Assembly (NCBI GenBank): GCA_010015655.1
Contig: ML976790.1
Span: forward strand, 60,245 to 124,244
Direction of reading: 5' to 3'
DNA length: 64,000 bases
DNA from: Bimuria novae-zelandiae CBS 107.79
Taxonomy: Eukaryota; Ascomycota; Dothideomycetes; Pleosporales; Didymosphaeriaceae
A program made the position numbers and the translations under genes. Below the pieces are notes generated by a model. It was not told the origin of the DNA and searched no databases. It saw only the letters and a list, made by a program, of their open reading frames with translations. Positions 10,999 to 22,218 of this stretch are shown here, in pieces (the stretch's first letter is position 1; the number at the start of each line of letters is the position of its first letter).

Positions 10999-12666
10999 TC
11001 ATGACAAACTAGTGTCCCAGCGCTGCGGCCACATCAAGAACCAGTCGCGATCGCAGAAGCGCTGCCTCTCTTGCTCGTCGTCCCAGTGTTCCTCCAGCCC
11101 CCCGCAGTGCTTTACACTGTCAATCTGCCGAAGCAAGCTGTGCAGCTCAGCATTGGGCCGCCAACCCGCCACCTTCCACCACAGCTGGCGTTGATCGGAA
11201 TATTGCTGCCACGGATCCCGTACACCCGGCGCCGTGCAAGCAATACCCCACGCTAGCTCTTTGTTCATGTTCGACTCTACGCCCAGGATCTGGGCTGTAT
11301 CGATTCCTTGATATGGCCCCTCCCCGATCTTATCGACGTAAAACCTCAGAGGACACCAAAGCGTGACCTCTGTAAGGGCGTGCATCTGCGCCGCCGCCTT
11401 AGCAAAGGCAGTAAGGAACGGGCTAAGAGTCGCTTCGTTCGGCTCCACGCGAAAGGCAACTGTAACCTGGTCCTCGTTCCAGTCTATATACAAGGTATCG
11501 TCATCGTCGTCTTGGTCTGCCTCCGTATCTACCAGAGACGGGTATGCGTCTTCGGTTACTTCGTAACCCGTAGTGGCTCCAATTCCAGGTAGGCCATGGA
11601 AATACCACGACCCTGAGGGCGTGGAAACATGGAATGTGACGTTGAGCCGTTCAAGGTTCGGCCAAGCTGGCGTGCTTCCATCCATGGGCCAGAATAACGT
11701 ACCATCAGCAACAAGACAGACGTTCATCGTTCGAAGGTGGTAGGAGAGCAAGCGGAGACCCTCGCTAAGGGGGTCGAATAGAGCGGGGTGGGCTAGGTCT
11801 GGACGTTCGAGCCGCTGGTCGCTGCATTCGACAGGGAACAGCGGGTGGAGAAAGTCCAAAGAAGCGTGTTGCAGCTTACTTAGAGCGTTACAATTCTTTC
11901 TCGAGCGCTGTGCCAAAGCCATACCGCGAATCACGTTGCGGACCGGCCCAGTCCTGTGCAATTCGCGCCAGCGCTTCTGTGGCGAACCCCGTGTACCACT
12001 CGTCGCCTCCTAATCTGCATTGAACAGAATGCAGGTTCGGCATTCGTACCGCGAGGTCGACTAGCGTACGTAGATCGACTTTCCGCAGAGCGGGAAAGGG
12101 CTTGTCGGAGTAATATAACGTTTGCTTGGGTGTTTCCAGCGTGAGAGAACGTACACTCATCAACGGTGGCAAAGTCGAGGACCGAAGGAGATGCACACGC
12201 CAGCTGGTAAAAATACTATGCAAACAGTAATCCGAGGCGTATTCTTTGTCGCTGGCAGGGGTATATAGTGAGGTAGGAATTCCCAGGATTGTTCGCAAGT
12301 GCTTCCAATTGTTCGATCGTGGAGAACAGGTAGCGAATCTGACGGGTGAAGTCATCGTCGATAGTCCTGAGATCATTCTCTGTTTCGCGGCATTCGTTAT
12401 CCACATCGGCTTCTGCTCGTAGATCTGGAAAACTAGTAGAGAATGTAATACTGAAGATATTGAAAGCGGCGACCGCTGTACGGTGTCAAGAATTGAGAGG
12501 CGTTTTCGGGTGTTAGGGCGAATGTGGAGAAAGCCCCAGAGGAACGTTCAGCGGCGTGTTGAAATTTGCGGGAGATAAAAAGCGTATTTTTGAGATCTTG
12601 CCGAGCTAGTCTGCTACTAATGAGGTCAACCACCTCCTGTGGAAGCTTCCTTAGGCTCACACGCAT
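10999..12666 (-). pseudogene. F-box protein, frameshifted
   Basis: The start at 12666 gives an F-box-like N-terminus (LPQEVVDLISSRLARQDL, residues about 8-25), followed by a long region typical of fungal F-box proteins acting as SCF ubiquitin-ligase substrate receptors. The reading must change frame near 12455, near 12262 and near 11895 to stay in the protein; stretches on both sides of each switch are clearly coding (DFTRQIRYLFSTIEQLEAL; SWRVHLLRSSTLPPL; LRLLSYHLRTMNVCLVADG). No GT-AG introns fit the first two switches because the protein is continuous there. The last frame runs about 320 codons to a stop at 10999. Three frame changes suggest a pseudogene; the sequence is not RIP-like. Confidence 0.7.
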
Positions 12667-12836
12667 CTATCTGGAGGAAAATCGCTGGGTTAAGGAACTG
12701 ATTGTACATGTAGCTTGCGGAGGGATTTTCTGTTCCGAAATCGAGTCGTGGTGAGGAGTGTTTATTGGGGGTGTGGAGCCCTGGAGTGGTAGAGAGCCTT
12801 GGTGCGAAACGAGGCCCGTGCGTTTCTCCAAAGCTT
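12667..12836. other. Spacer 5' of F-box pseudogene
   Basis: Former promoter region of the F-box gene, ended by the MITE. No specific site recognised. Confidence 0.5.
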
Positions 12837-13067
12837 CGAGGAGCTCGTTTTTAGTGAGTGATATGCCAAGGTATTTCTATCTAACAGCACCACACCACAA
12901 CTCTTTAAAATAATAATAAAAAATATTAAATATATAGGAAAATCGCTCTAAATTGTCTCTTTTACCTCCTACATTATTATAAATTATCATTAAAGATTAT
13001 GGTTGTGGTGCAGCACTGTCAACTCTAAGATACCTTGGCGTATGACTCACTAAAAACGAGCTCCTCG
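12837..13067. mobile_element. 231-bp MITE with 38-bp terminal inverted repeats
   Basis: The left end 12837-12874 and the reverse complement of 13030-13067 agree at 36 of 38 positions, both starting CGAGGAGCTCGTTTTTAGTG. Inner sequence around CACCACAAC also pairs, so the inverted repeats extend imperfectly to about 65 bp. The centre is AT-rich with no coding capacity. The target duplication is not clear. Non-autonomous DNA element of unknown family. Confidence 0.85.
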
Positions 13068-14028
13068 TAGGGAGCGCCCAATTGTTACCCGGAACACCGT
13101 GTCCCCTCTTACCGCAGACAGCCCGAGACAAGAAGCTGCCTCAACCCCTGAGGAATTCCTACTTGCCAGCACAATTCACGGACAGCCTAGACGTAAACAC
13201 CCTCAGTTCAAAGGACCACCTGGGCAGTGGTACACCCGGGCCCCCGGGCAGTTTTGGTCACATGGCTCGCACTGGCCTGTCCCACAAGAGTAGTGAACTT
13301 AATAGTTGCGCCTTACCTGCCTATGATAGGGTGGCTGTTAAGTTGGCCAGAATGTCTGGTAGGGGTTGTGAGACGGAGGCAAGCTTCCATTGTGTGAGCT
13401 GCAGTTGAAGATGTTCGGGTAAGCATGCCCAGGTGCATGGCATCGCCCCGCCAGCTGGTGCTATCTTTCGAAACCTTATGAACTCCGACTCATGGGTCCG
13501 AAGCTCATCTCCGGGAATAGAACTTTTGTATCATCAAAAGACTCCGAATCGTTTGCTCAGGAACGAAAATGCTCCGGGGTGCAAGATGTGTACGCCTACC
13601 TAGGTACAATGTGTAGAGAGTCGAGATTTCAACAGCGGACCAGGCGTCCGTTCTACGCAGGTAATTTATTGTATATAATTGACTGCAATTTGTAGGATTT
13701 CTATTAATCGACTTTTCACGATACGTGAACCATGTAGTCTCATGTCTCATATCAAATGCCAATGGGTCCACGGAATTCGTGCCCGGCGGCGTACGCATGC
13801 AACTAAACGCCTTGTGGTACGACAAGAAGCTTTTGCCTGCCGACAGTCTCAGCCCAAGATAAGTCTATTTATAAGTCGTCTGCTGTACCATCTACATTGA
13901 ACTCTGCATGTATTTGTGTTTGATACACTTACTTCTATCGCCGTTTCATACTTTCATTCTTCGTGCCGTACGGTCGTTCTGGCTAAATCAATCTGTCTTC
14001 ATTATCAGATCAAGGAATCTAGATCAGT
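13068..14028. other. Intergenic; one small possible coding fragment
   Basis: A 64-codon plus-strand frame (13099-13293, Pro/His-rich, ending HGSHWPVPQE) has even codon use but no recognised family and no detectable partner exon. It begins 32 bp after the MITE, so it could be a fragment of an older gene. The remainder shows nothing recognisable. Confidence 0.3.
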
Positions 14029-16009
14029 ATGCACATGTTCAAGTCGTCGATCATGACGGTCCTTTGGGGGCTCCAAGTTACGAAGGCAGCCGGAGAGCCC
14101 ATCTGTTATTCTGACCAGTCTTTGATGGAATGGTCAATCTCGAGTCCCTCAAGAGTTCATACGGAATTATCGAACCACGTCACTGGGCTCTACAGTCAAT
14201 GGGTTGAATTTACAACCAACGGGACTCCTGAACAGCAAGCGAGTGACGTTGTCTTCCGATTCATCCGGGGAGAAGGTCATTTTGAGCTCCGCGAGTGCGA
14301 ATCTGCGTTCACTACCATCATCACTCAATGCACCAGACAAATCACATTAATGGGGGCAGATTGCGCAGCCAGAGTGGAGCCTTTTATGAGGTTTTCCAGA
14401 AGAGTTTGGAGAGCCGTGCACCCAGGGGACGGGGAGGTAGGGTAAGCAGACCGAAGCCACAGCGCACTCGCACCAAGCCGAAGCCAAATCCTAAGCCTAA
14501 ACCGAGACCTACACGGAAGCCAAAGGCGACTGCGACCTCGAAACCCACGCGAAATTCAAAATCAATCAAAAGTACCCCAGCGTCCAGTGCTGTCAAGGCG
14601 AAGCCCACCAAGTCTTATGCTCAGATATACGCAAAAGCTGTAGCAAAGAGCAAAACTAAGGCCTTAATTCACCAACGGAACATCCAGGCAACGCGCGGCG
14701 ACTTTTTCGGAAGCAGACTAAATATCGAGAAGCGCAATTCCTCGCCTAAGACTGTGACAGCATGCGGCGTTCTGTTCAGATCGCTAGCATATCTGGATAA
14801 AAGCTCAATGGTAAGCACCACCCAGCAACTACTTTCCAAATATTGCTGTGCGAACCACCACGATCGATACTGACTTCACACGATTGATTAGCCATACGAT
14901 GCACTATGGTATGAATTTAAGAAACCGAACGTCTGCAGTAGGTTCGCTTTCGGAGGTGTCAGAGGCAGACCGTGGCGTGGGTCGACGCCCAACGACTACC
15001 AAATTGAACATATGCTTGAATGGAACCTCGTAGGTGGCCTCTTCGAATGGGTGGACAAGAAAAAGAAGGGGGAGACCTTCGAAAACCCTAACCCCAATGT
15101 GAAAAAGCCAGTGACCTTTTTTGTGAGTATGTGAAGGCCCTCTGGCCAGACTCACAGTTATCGATAGGCGACGATAGTGTGAAAAGGACTCCCATCGCAC
15201 ATCTGGCTCAAGCGTATCCTGGGGTGGATAACTATCCTGAAGAGTTTGTATACCTGCATACGCTTATGAACAATCCGGCTAAAACACAAGTAAGTCTTTA
15301 ACATGCACAGGTGCTGTGTGGTTAGATCCCCCCTTTCTGCAAATGACATTAACTGACGCATCAACGCGTCGCAGATGTGGAGAGCCAAGACCGACGCAAA
15401 TGCTGGCATCTACGACCAAAAGAAAATGGACGAACAGATCAGCGGCGGACTTATCAAGATCACCCAGCCAACAGACCGCGGCCAGGAAGGACAGGAAACC
15501 AACAACCGCCACCATCTGGGCCAGGAACACGGAAGGGTGACGGGCGAGGAAGCCGGCCGAATCAAGAACGTGAGCTAGAAGAGATTGACACCGCCAAAGA
15601 GGCCTTAATGGACCTGAAGTATCTTATGGGTGCTCGCATATACATGCGCGACCCAAGGATTGCCCAAATTTTCACACGGCAGAAGAACAGAAAGGGTGAC
15701 ATGCTAGGCGTGTTGGACACCGAGATGGCCAAACCAGCCAACGCCTTCCACCACAAGACCAAAGGTGTGTTACGTCCATGGAAACCGCAAAACTTGAAGA
15801 CTCTTTAGAATGAGTACATGGCCGAAAGTTTCAGGGAAGCTGAGAGGAGAACGAACCAAGATATGAACTTGTTCCTACAGTTATTCGAAGAAGAGTGGTT
15901 CCACTACACGCCTCCAAAAATATCGCAGACAGATGCATTTATGGGTTTGATCAAGAAAGTCAAACAGGCATGGCGCGTCGAGAAGACCAGACCGTGGCGA
16001 GCACCTTAG
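14029..16009 (+). pseudogene. Secreted chitinase-type C-terminal region, disrupted
   Basis: A series of coding blocks in shifting frames. First a Cys-bearing block (ECESAFTTIITQC near 14290-14330, then GGRLRSQSGAFYEVF), next a Lys/Pro-rich linker (14450-14600), then a conserved block from about 14960 (NDYQIEHMLEWNLVGGLFEW). After that a run of six T at 15116-15121 shifts the frame, and the protein resumes as CEYVKALWPDSQ and HLAQAYPGVDNYPEEF. A canonical intron follows (GTAAGT near 15290, branch CTGAC, acceptor CGCAG before 15374), then more coding with a frame change near 15570 and a TAG at 15806-15808 within NLKTL-NEYM. From memory this block is found downstream of GH18 chitinase-like domains in dothideomycetes; no GH18 catalytic domain is present here. 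Confidence 0.55.
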
Positions 16010-16701
16010 GAAGGTTGCTGGATGGTAGAGGCCGGGGACGCTTTCATTTTCCCTTCAATTTATACACTTTTTATTAGAATTTCTATATTCTGTTCGCGTT
16101 ATTGTTCGGAGAATACAAACTCCCTATATTATTTCGGTCTGTTCATGGCGAAGCTTGGTACCCATGTGCCTGTGCAACCCAATATTGGAGCTGGAAGGGC
16201 ATTCTCGCTAGGTGTATTCATCGGTGTAGTTCGAAATGATAGGTCTATGTAATTTCGGAGCGAGGGTAATGTAGGTTCTTGCATATTTTGCGGTACGTTT
16301 CTTGGCGGGCGCATCGGAGCAGGAAAATCGGTGACTAAGGCGCCTGCGCCGTCGCCAAGCTTGGAAGGAACTCGATCCTGGCCATCCACCATCCACCTTT
16401 TGTGGTAGAGGATTAACTTCCGATATACTTTCCAGGTCATATGTTCTTCGCAGTATTGTCGCAGAGAATTCCTTCTTCAGCGCGATAAGACCAGCGTTCA
16501 CGATATACGGAGCTGGCGCAATTACGTCGCTGCGCGTCCAGTCGGCTTGGCGCGGCCGTGAGCGGTTGTTGACATGACCTCATTATTCTGCCCGCATTTC
16601 CAAATGTGCGACGTCTACTACTACTACAACCACAACAACCTCTAGCAACTATTAAGACTCAAAATAGCTGTATACACGAAGATTGCGGCTTTCGAATAGC
16701 A
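16010..16701. other. Intergenic, no secure gene
   Basis: Minus-strand frames at 16129-16501 are open but match no family I recognise. The last ~150 bp are the promoter of the reductase gene. Confidence 0.45.
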
Positions 16702-17685
16702 ATGGTGCTCATACCGGGCATACTGCCGCCGTCGCGCGCGAACTGGGAAACCGCGTGCACTTTATTTCAATACTTCCCTGTGGTGCGTTCGTATCTGCGG
16801 CTTATAGAGCGCAAATGATATCGCGAGACTATAACTAACGTGTTCAAGATTACGGCTCTGCAATGGGTGCTTGACTGGTATCCAATGGGCAAAACCTCCA
16901 CCAACTCACGACTCAACGTCCCTGGCAAATGGGGCTGGGCCATTACCGAATCGACCGGCTTCGTCACTCTCCTGTATATAATGTACACGCTTCCTGAGCA
17001 GCAGGGCATCAAGTCGCTGCCATGGGGCAACTGGACAATGGCGGGTTGTTTCGTGCGTTCTTTCCACCACTTGTCGACCTCAGCATACTGATCCACTGCG
17101 CTGCAGGTGATCCATTACGTCTACCGAGCAATCCTCTCCCCGCTCTTCCTCAACCCCAGCATGTCACCCATGCACATTATTCCCTGCATCGGCATGGCCC
17201 TTTTCCAGATGTTCAATGCCATCTCCCTAGGTGGCTGGCTCGCGGGTTACGGCCCCACCACAACACGCGACTGGGAGGGCCGCTACTGGTCCATGGAGAT
17301 CGGCCTTATAGTCTGGTGCTGGGGTCTTCTGGGGAACGCCTTCCACGACGACGATCTCCGTGAGATACGCCGGGCCGCAGAGCGCAAGCAGCGGCGGGAA
17401 GCCGAACAGAGCGGGAAGCCGATCGAGGGCGTGGAGAAGGTGTATATGATTCCAAAGAATGGGCTATTTCGATATGTGCTGTTCGCGCACTACTTCTGCG
17501 AATGGATTGAGTGGGCAGGATTCTGGGCGGTTGGAGGATGGCGATGCGGTCCCGCGAGAACATTCTTGGTCAATGAGATTTCGACCATGTTGCCGAGAGC
17601 GTTACAAGGGAAGAGATGGTACGAGAAGAAGTTTGGGAAGGAGAAGGTGGGGAATAGGAAGGCAGTCATTCCGGGGTTGATATGA
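16702..17685 (+). CDS. Steroid 5-alpha-reductase family membrane protein
   Basis: Model: exons 16702-16782, 16849-17052 and 17107-17685, 287 aa. Intron 1 (66 bp) has GTGCGT, branch ACTAAC and acceptor CAAG; intron 2 (54 bp) runs GTGCGT to CTGCAG. All joins are in phase. The protein has several hydrophobic segments and the family's C-terminal signature: HYFCEWIEWAGF, then NEISTMLPRALQGKRWYEKK and a final RKAVIPGLI. Members are NADPH-dependent reductases of enone lipids such as steroids or polyprenols in the ER membrane; the substrate here is unknown. Start chosen at 16702 (MVLIPGILPPSRANWE) because it opens a family-like N-terminus; an in-frame ATG at 16606 is possible. The gene is intact between two damaged neighbours. 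Confidence 0.82.
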
Positions 17686-18056
17686 TTCTGCTAGCCAGTG
17701 CAGGCGTCCAACAGTGGTTCTCTACCAGATTGTTGGTGAGCATAAATGCGCATAGTAATTCGATCGTATCAGGTTGAAAAGGAATGTTTCACTCGTAAGG
17801 CTTTGGCACAGCAAACGGCCCAAAAGCTTCTACCACCTGGGCAGCGTCACAGGAGCATGCACGACAATCAGAGCGGTCACAAGATCTCAATCAAAGCAAG
17901 TGGCATTACTTGCGTACCCAGCCACACTAGTCATTCACCCACCCCTGGAGCAAATCCTCCTCAAGATACTTAACGGCCAACCCTTTATTCTGTCCAGACA
18001 TTATATCATCCACCAGCCCAAACACACCACCGATACTCCCAAGTCCAAAATCTCCA
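17686..18056. other. Intergenic, no gene seen
   Basis: Spacer between two plus-strand genes. No repeats or motifs noted. Confidence 0.5.
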
Positions 18057-18693
18057 ATGGTAAAGCTCGAAGACACCGAAATCCCAGAATCCACAGCACC
18101 GTCCAACCCAACATCCAGCGTCCCCGCAGTTATGCAACCGGGCCAACTCTCCCAACCCATTCACCCTCAATATATGGGTTCGCCATTCCAAGCTAACCCT
18201 CTGGAGCCGCCCTCCCCAGCGATGCTGAACCATCTCCGCCAACTCATCCTCTCCACTCCCCACGGAAGATTCGCTCAGGCCATATTCAACCTCTGCAGCG
18301 CCTCCGTAAACTTCACGCGCCGTCATCCGCGCACTGGATCCGTCTCAGAACCCGCCTACCACCACGCCCGCCCAACACGTCTACCTCGTCCGCTACAGCG
18401 CTTCCGAGGGAGGCACGCAGCCCGGCGAGTTCAACGTTATTACTAAGCCGGGTGCGTATGCAGTTGTCGTGGGTGTGTATAGGATGCTTGAGTCTGCGCT
18501 GGGCCATTTGAAGAGGGAGAGGGAGTTCGATGTTGGGAAGGATTTGTTGCGGTTTTGGCAGTATGTTGCGTCGGCGGCAGAGGCGGGGTTGCCGCTTGAG
18601 GGAGAGTGGAGTGTGATGAGGCAGACGCCGGGGGTGGAGGGTGGGTTGGCTTATGATATCTTTTGGGTGGAGAAGAGGGATGTTAGTCCTTAG
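18057..18693 (+). CDS. Hypothetical protein, two exons
   Basis: Model: exons 18057-18305 and 18349-18693, 197 aa. The 43-bp intron (GTAAAC..TCTCAG) is at the lower size limit for fungi but joins two frames in phase exactly where the first frame loses coding character. The N-terminus is Pro/Ser-rich. The C-terminal half is compact: VYLVRYSASEGG, a Gly-Val-Tyr segment, a charged helix (LESALGHLKREREFDVG) and FWQYVASAAEAGLPLEGEW. No signal peptide, membrane segment or known domain was recognised. Upstream exons cannot be excluded. Confidence 0.55.
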
Positions 18694-19002
18694 GGGTGAG
18701 ACGGAGGGGGCTGAGATGAGCTCGATGTAGACTTCAGTGCATTGGAGGCATGTTGGGGGTGCTGTGGTGTTGGTTTGTGGTATTTGTGCACGAGTTTGGT
18801 TGTTGAAGGCGAAGGCCTCGAAGCATCTATTCCATCTAAACAAAGTAGGTCCTATGGCGAAGTGAAGTACTTCGGAAGAAGAAAGGAGATAAAGAAAAGG
18901 AAATCGAAGTAACCTTTTACAGTCTCACCACTCAGGCACGTCTTTACTGGGTTGATCAGGCCTAGTCCAAACACACTACCCTCTTTCCAAACGCCCACTC
19001 CT
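18694..19002. other. Intergenic, no gene seen
   Basis: Tail-to-tail spacer between the hypothetical gene and the GH114 gene. Confidence 0.5.
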
Positions 19003-19915
19003 CTAACACTGTCCACCCAGCGTATCCAACCCCATCGGCTTCAGCACGGTCGAAAGATTGACCGTCGGGTTCGTAGGATCCTTGCAATACACCGCCTTAT
19101 CATTATGATACTCAATATTAAACACGGCCTTCTGCGCGGCGGTGAACGGCCTGTAATCCGGGCAGTCCCACGTGCTATCAGCGTCACTCGGATCCGTCTC
19201 ATGGCACTGCTCGTTAACAGCGAACTCCACGAAGTCGAGCACGCTCTGGGAGATTTCGAGCGCGTTTTTCAGGCCTGTGACAAGATTGTACTTCTTCGCG
19301 GTGGTGGAGAGCCATTTCACGTAGTCGATGTAGACGGAGTTGGCGTATTTGAAGCCGTCTTGGTGGGCTTTGCCGTTGGCGTCCTCGCTCTGTAGATAGT
19401 TAGTTTGGCACGAGGGAAGTAGTGAGAGGGAGGTGACTTACGTATCCATCGATGTTATCGGGGTCGATGGCGTGGCATCCCGCGTCTGCGGCCCTCTTGA
19501 TCCTGTTCTCCATGATGGTTTTGACGTTAGGGCGCTGCAGGTCGAGCCACCATTCATCCCACTCGTCCATCTTCTTGCCATAGTCCGCAGGTGTAAACTT
19601 ACCCGCGTCCTCGCGCCACGGCTCGTAGGTCCCGGCGCTGAAGTAGCAGATGACAGTCTTTGTTTTAGCGAGCTCTTTGATCCAGCCTTTGGTGTTCTTC
19701 GAGGTGGAGTCATTGTCTTCTAAGTCGATGTCGAGGACGGTTCCTGGTGCGGCTTTGAGGTCTGCAAGGGGAATGACGGTGCCCTGGCCGCCTTCGTCCG
19801 CGCCCTGGAGGACGATGTCCCAGACAGTGCCGGGCTTGAAACGGGCGTCTTGGCGGCTGGCAAGCGGTGTCGCGCTGGCGAGCGTGGCGAGGGCGAGGAT
19901 AGTTGAGGAGTGCAT
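19003..19915 (-). CDS. Secreted GH114-type glycoside hydrolase
   Basis: Model: exons 19915-19442 and 19389-19003, 286 aa; the 52-bp intron has GTAAGT and CTACAG and joins in phase. The N-terminus is a signal peptide (MHSSTILALATLASATPLA). Family signatures: GTVWDIVLQG, DIDLEDND, TVICYFSAGTYEPWRED, EWWLDLQRPNV and IDPDNIDGY at the exon junction. GH114 members are endo-alpha-1,4-polygalactosaminidases that cut galactosaminogalactan, a fungal exopolysaccharide, so a role in matrix or wall remodelling outside the cell is likely. Length fits the family. Intact, with no stop or frame slip. Confidence 0.87.
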
Positions 19916-21389
19916 ATTGAAGAAAAGCTCTTTCGAAAAAGAATGCTACGAAGAGTCTATACAAAATTGAGAAGTTGTTACTGGGAATAGAGGAATGTGG
20001 CTGTGATGATGGGTCGGCAAGTGGACTCAATGAGTCTTAAGTAGTCTCTGCGTTCGTTGTTCAATGCTCGCAGCATACACAGACCACAGTCGAATGGAGT
20101 GTACGCATTGCGTTGGGCGAGAGCTAGAAGGATTGAAACGAGCACGCGCGCAAGTGTGAGGCCCATTTACGATCCGACACGTTGGATGTAGGCTAGTACG
20201 GTTCGCAAAATCCGAGTTCCGCGCACCCGGTTTGGCAGCCTTCGGGAAGGCGACGCCCACGTGCTGGTTCTGCATAGTTTAAGCTCGACTAAGCTTGTCC
20301 CTGCCCATTTCGATTTTTGGCATAGCTGCTTACAGGGCGGTGAAGTCAAGCGTAGGGGTCTCCATGGTTGCGTGGGGGCTGTGTTGGGATAGTCAAGCTC
20401 TCACGAAAAGTTGCGCTAACGATTTCTTCTACTTTTATACTTCGGTTCAATGGAGCGTTTGTAGTGTGGTCCAACTTTTTGCTTTTGACGGGAGGGCGCT
20501 TGCTAATGTCGACAGTAGATGTAACTCGCTGTATGACAAATCTTGCTTGTTCACATAACAATATATATGTAGTACAATGGTAAATCTTTCTTAGTGTACA
20601 CTCTTGAATCTCATTTGACAACCGTGCAGTGGTCGAAGAACCGCCTAGGCCTTTTAATTCGAGTCAGTGTATGGTTACATGCATTATTGAAAAGATTAAT
20701 CAGGCTGTGTGACCCGTAATTCCTTCGTACGCTATGCTCACAGACCGCATTTGCTACCATCCAGGCACCATATATTACTATTTACTCGACGAGAAGGAGT
20801 GGAATGGGAGCTTACTCGCGCGACAGATATGGTGAGTGACTATATTCTCGCGTCAGATGTTTTACGAAACGTGTCTGTGCGACGCGTAAATTAGGTATAC
20901 TCGGATGTAAGCACTTGCACCGAAATTAGACAAAGGGGGTCCACTTCGGAACGCAGCGACCGTGTTAAGGATCTAGCCAAGGGAGCCATATTCTCTTTGC
21001 GCATGATTGTCTTCGCGATCAAAATGTGACGTTGGATCCATGACTGCGTCTCCTCAAACTTTAAATCATCCGTCTATAGCCTTCCTCGGCCATCCGGTGG
21101 GCTGCTGCCTGTCACATACCAATTGCCAAGAAGGCAATTCCCATTTTAGTTTCGTAGGAAATACTTCAGTTGAAGAGTAATAATCACATTTGACGAGAGA
21201 AAAAGACTCGCAAACCAGGTGGGTTCCTCAAGCGTTGGCACTCATCGACTATGACGTCATAATTGTAAACAGTCGAGGCTATCCTCAACAAGAAGTAGCA
21301 CCCATGCTGATAAGTCGAGCAACGACCCCCCTCACACGGCAGTCACTTCCACACTTGAACAACTTCACCATCTACTACATCGTACTAAA
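19916..21389. other. 1.5-kb gene-free stretch
   Basis: Divergent promoter region of the GH114 gene on the left. Short frames on both strands lack motifs and coding-like runs. No tRNA, TE or tandem repeat recognised. Confidence 0.5.
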
Positions 21390-22024
21390 ATGACTTCCAC
21401 ACATCAATAGTTCTTAGACCGCGTCTTCGCAGCCAAAGACCAAGAGGAATCGCGCAAGCTGTACGACCAATGGGCGTCAAGTTACGATGCAGACATGCAA
21501 ACCTTCAGCTTCACAGCCCCACGCATCGTCGCGGAGTTAGCTTGGAAATACCTCAACATCTCCAGCAGATGCAGCCGTAGTCGATGCGGGTTGCGGCAGC
21601 GGCCTTGCTGGTGCCGAACTGGGAAAGCTCGGCTTCCAGACCATTGGCGGATTGGATCTCAGTGAAAGCATGTTGAAGGTCGCGGAGAAGACCAGCGCAT
21701 ATCGACATTTGAAAATCGCGGACTTGACCAAGAGACTGGATACCCAGGATGGCGCTTATGATGCGCTCACGTGTTCCGGAACGTTCACGCATGAACATCT
21801 GGGACCAGATCTATTGACGGAGTTCGCACGGGTTGTGAAGGCCGGCGGTGTGCTTGTCGTTAATGTCCTAGAGAGCTTCTGGGAAGACGGGAATTTTCGA
21901 AGATGCGGTCAAGAAGTTGAAGGAAAACAAGACCGTGGAGGTGCTGGGGAACAACTCGCACAACTATCGAAAGTTCGGGGAAGATGAAAGTGGCGGTTTG
22001 GTGTTGGTTTTGAGGAAGTTATGA
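21390..22024 (+). pseudogene. SAM-dependent methyltransferase (METTL27-like), disrupted
   Basis: Clear class I methyltransferase. An N-terminal LYDQWASSYDADM block, then motif I VVDAGCGSGLAG, then GLDLSESMLKVAEK, ALTCSGTFTHEHLGP, VVKAGGVLVVNVLESFWE, ending GGLVLVLRKL. Breaks: a TAG six codons after the ATG (21390), a frame slip near 21556 just before motif I, and another near 21895 in GGGAATTTTCG after the ESFWEDG segment. The second slip lies in a short homopolymer run, so a sequencing or assembly error is possible; the TAG could also be an acceptor of an unseen first intron. If functional it would methylate a small molecule or protein in the cytoplasm. Confidence 0.68.
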
Positions 22025-22218
22025 ATATTGGTACGCTGATAGTCTCGCAACTGAAGGCCATCTAATAGACCTACAGATTAGGTAGATTATAAATCTACGT
22101 GTGAACTCCTAGTTAAATCATGTTTTAATGTCAGGTACGGGGCCACGGGAGCCATTCGCTAGTGAAGTTTCTCCGTGGGCAAACGATGCTAGCGAATCCG
22201 ACAATTCAAGTCGCATGT

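Noticed and set aside
12216..12460. Explaining F-box frame changes by introns
   Set aside because: Protein similarity is continuous across the switches and no GT-AG pair removes them in phase.
14384..14611. Gly/Val/Phe-rich minus-strand frame
   Set aside because: It is the reverse of the Lys/Pro-rich linker of the chitinase-type pseudogene.
16129..16501. Possible P450 end on the minus strand
   Set aside because: No heme-binding Cys motif or other signature; two competing frames and no splice support.
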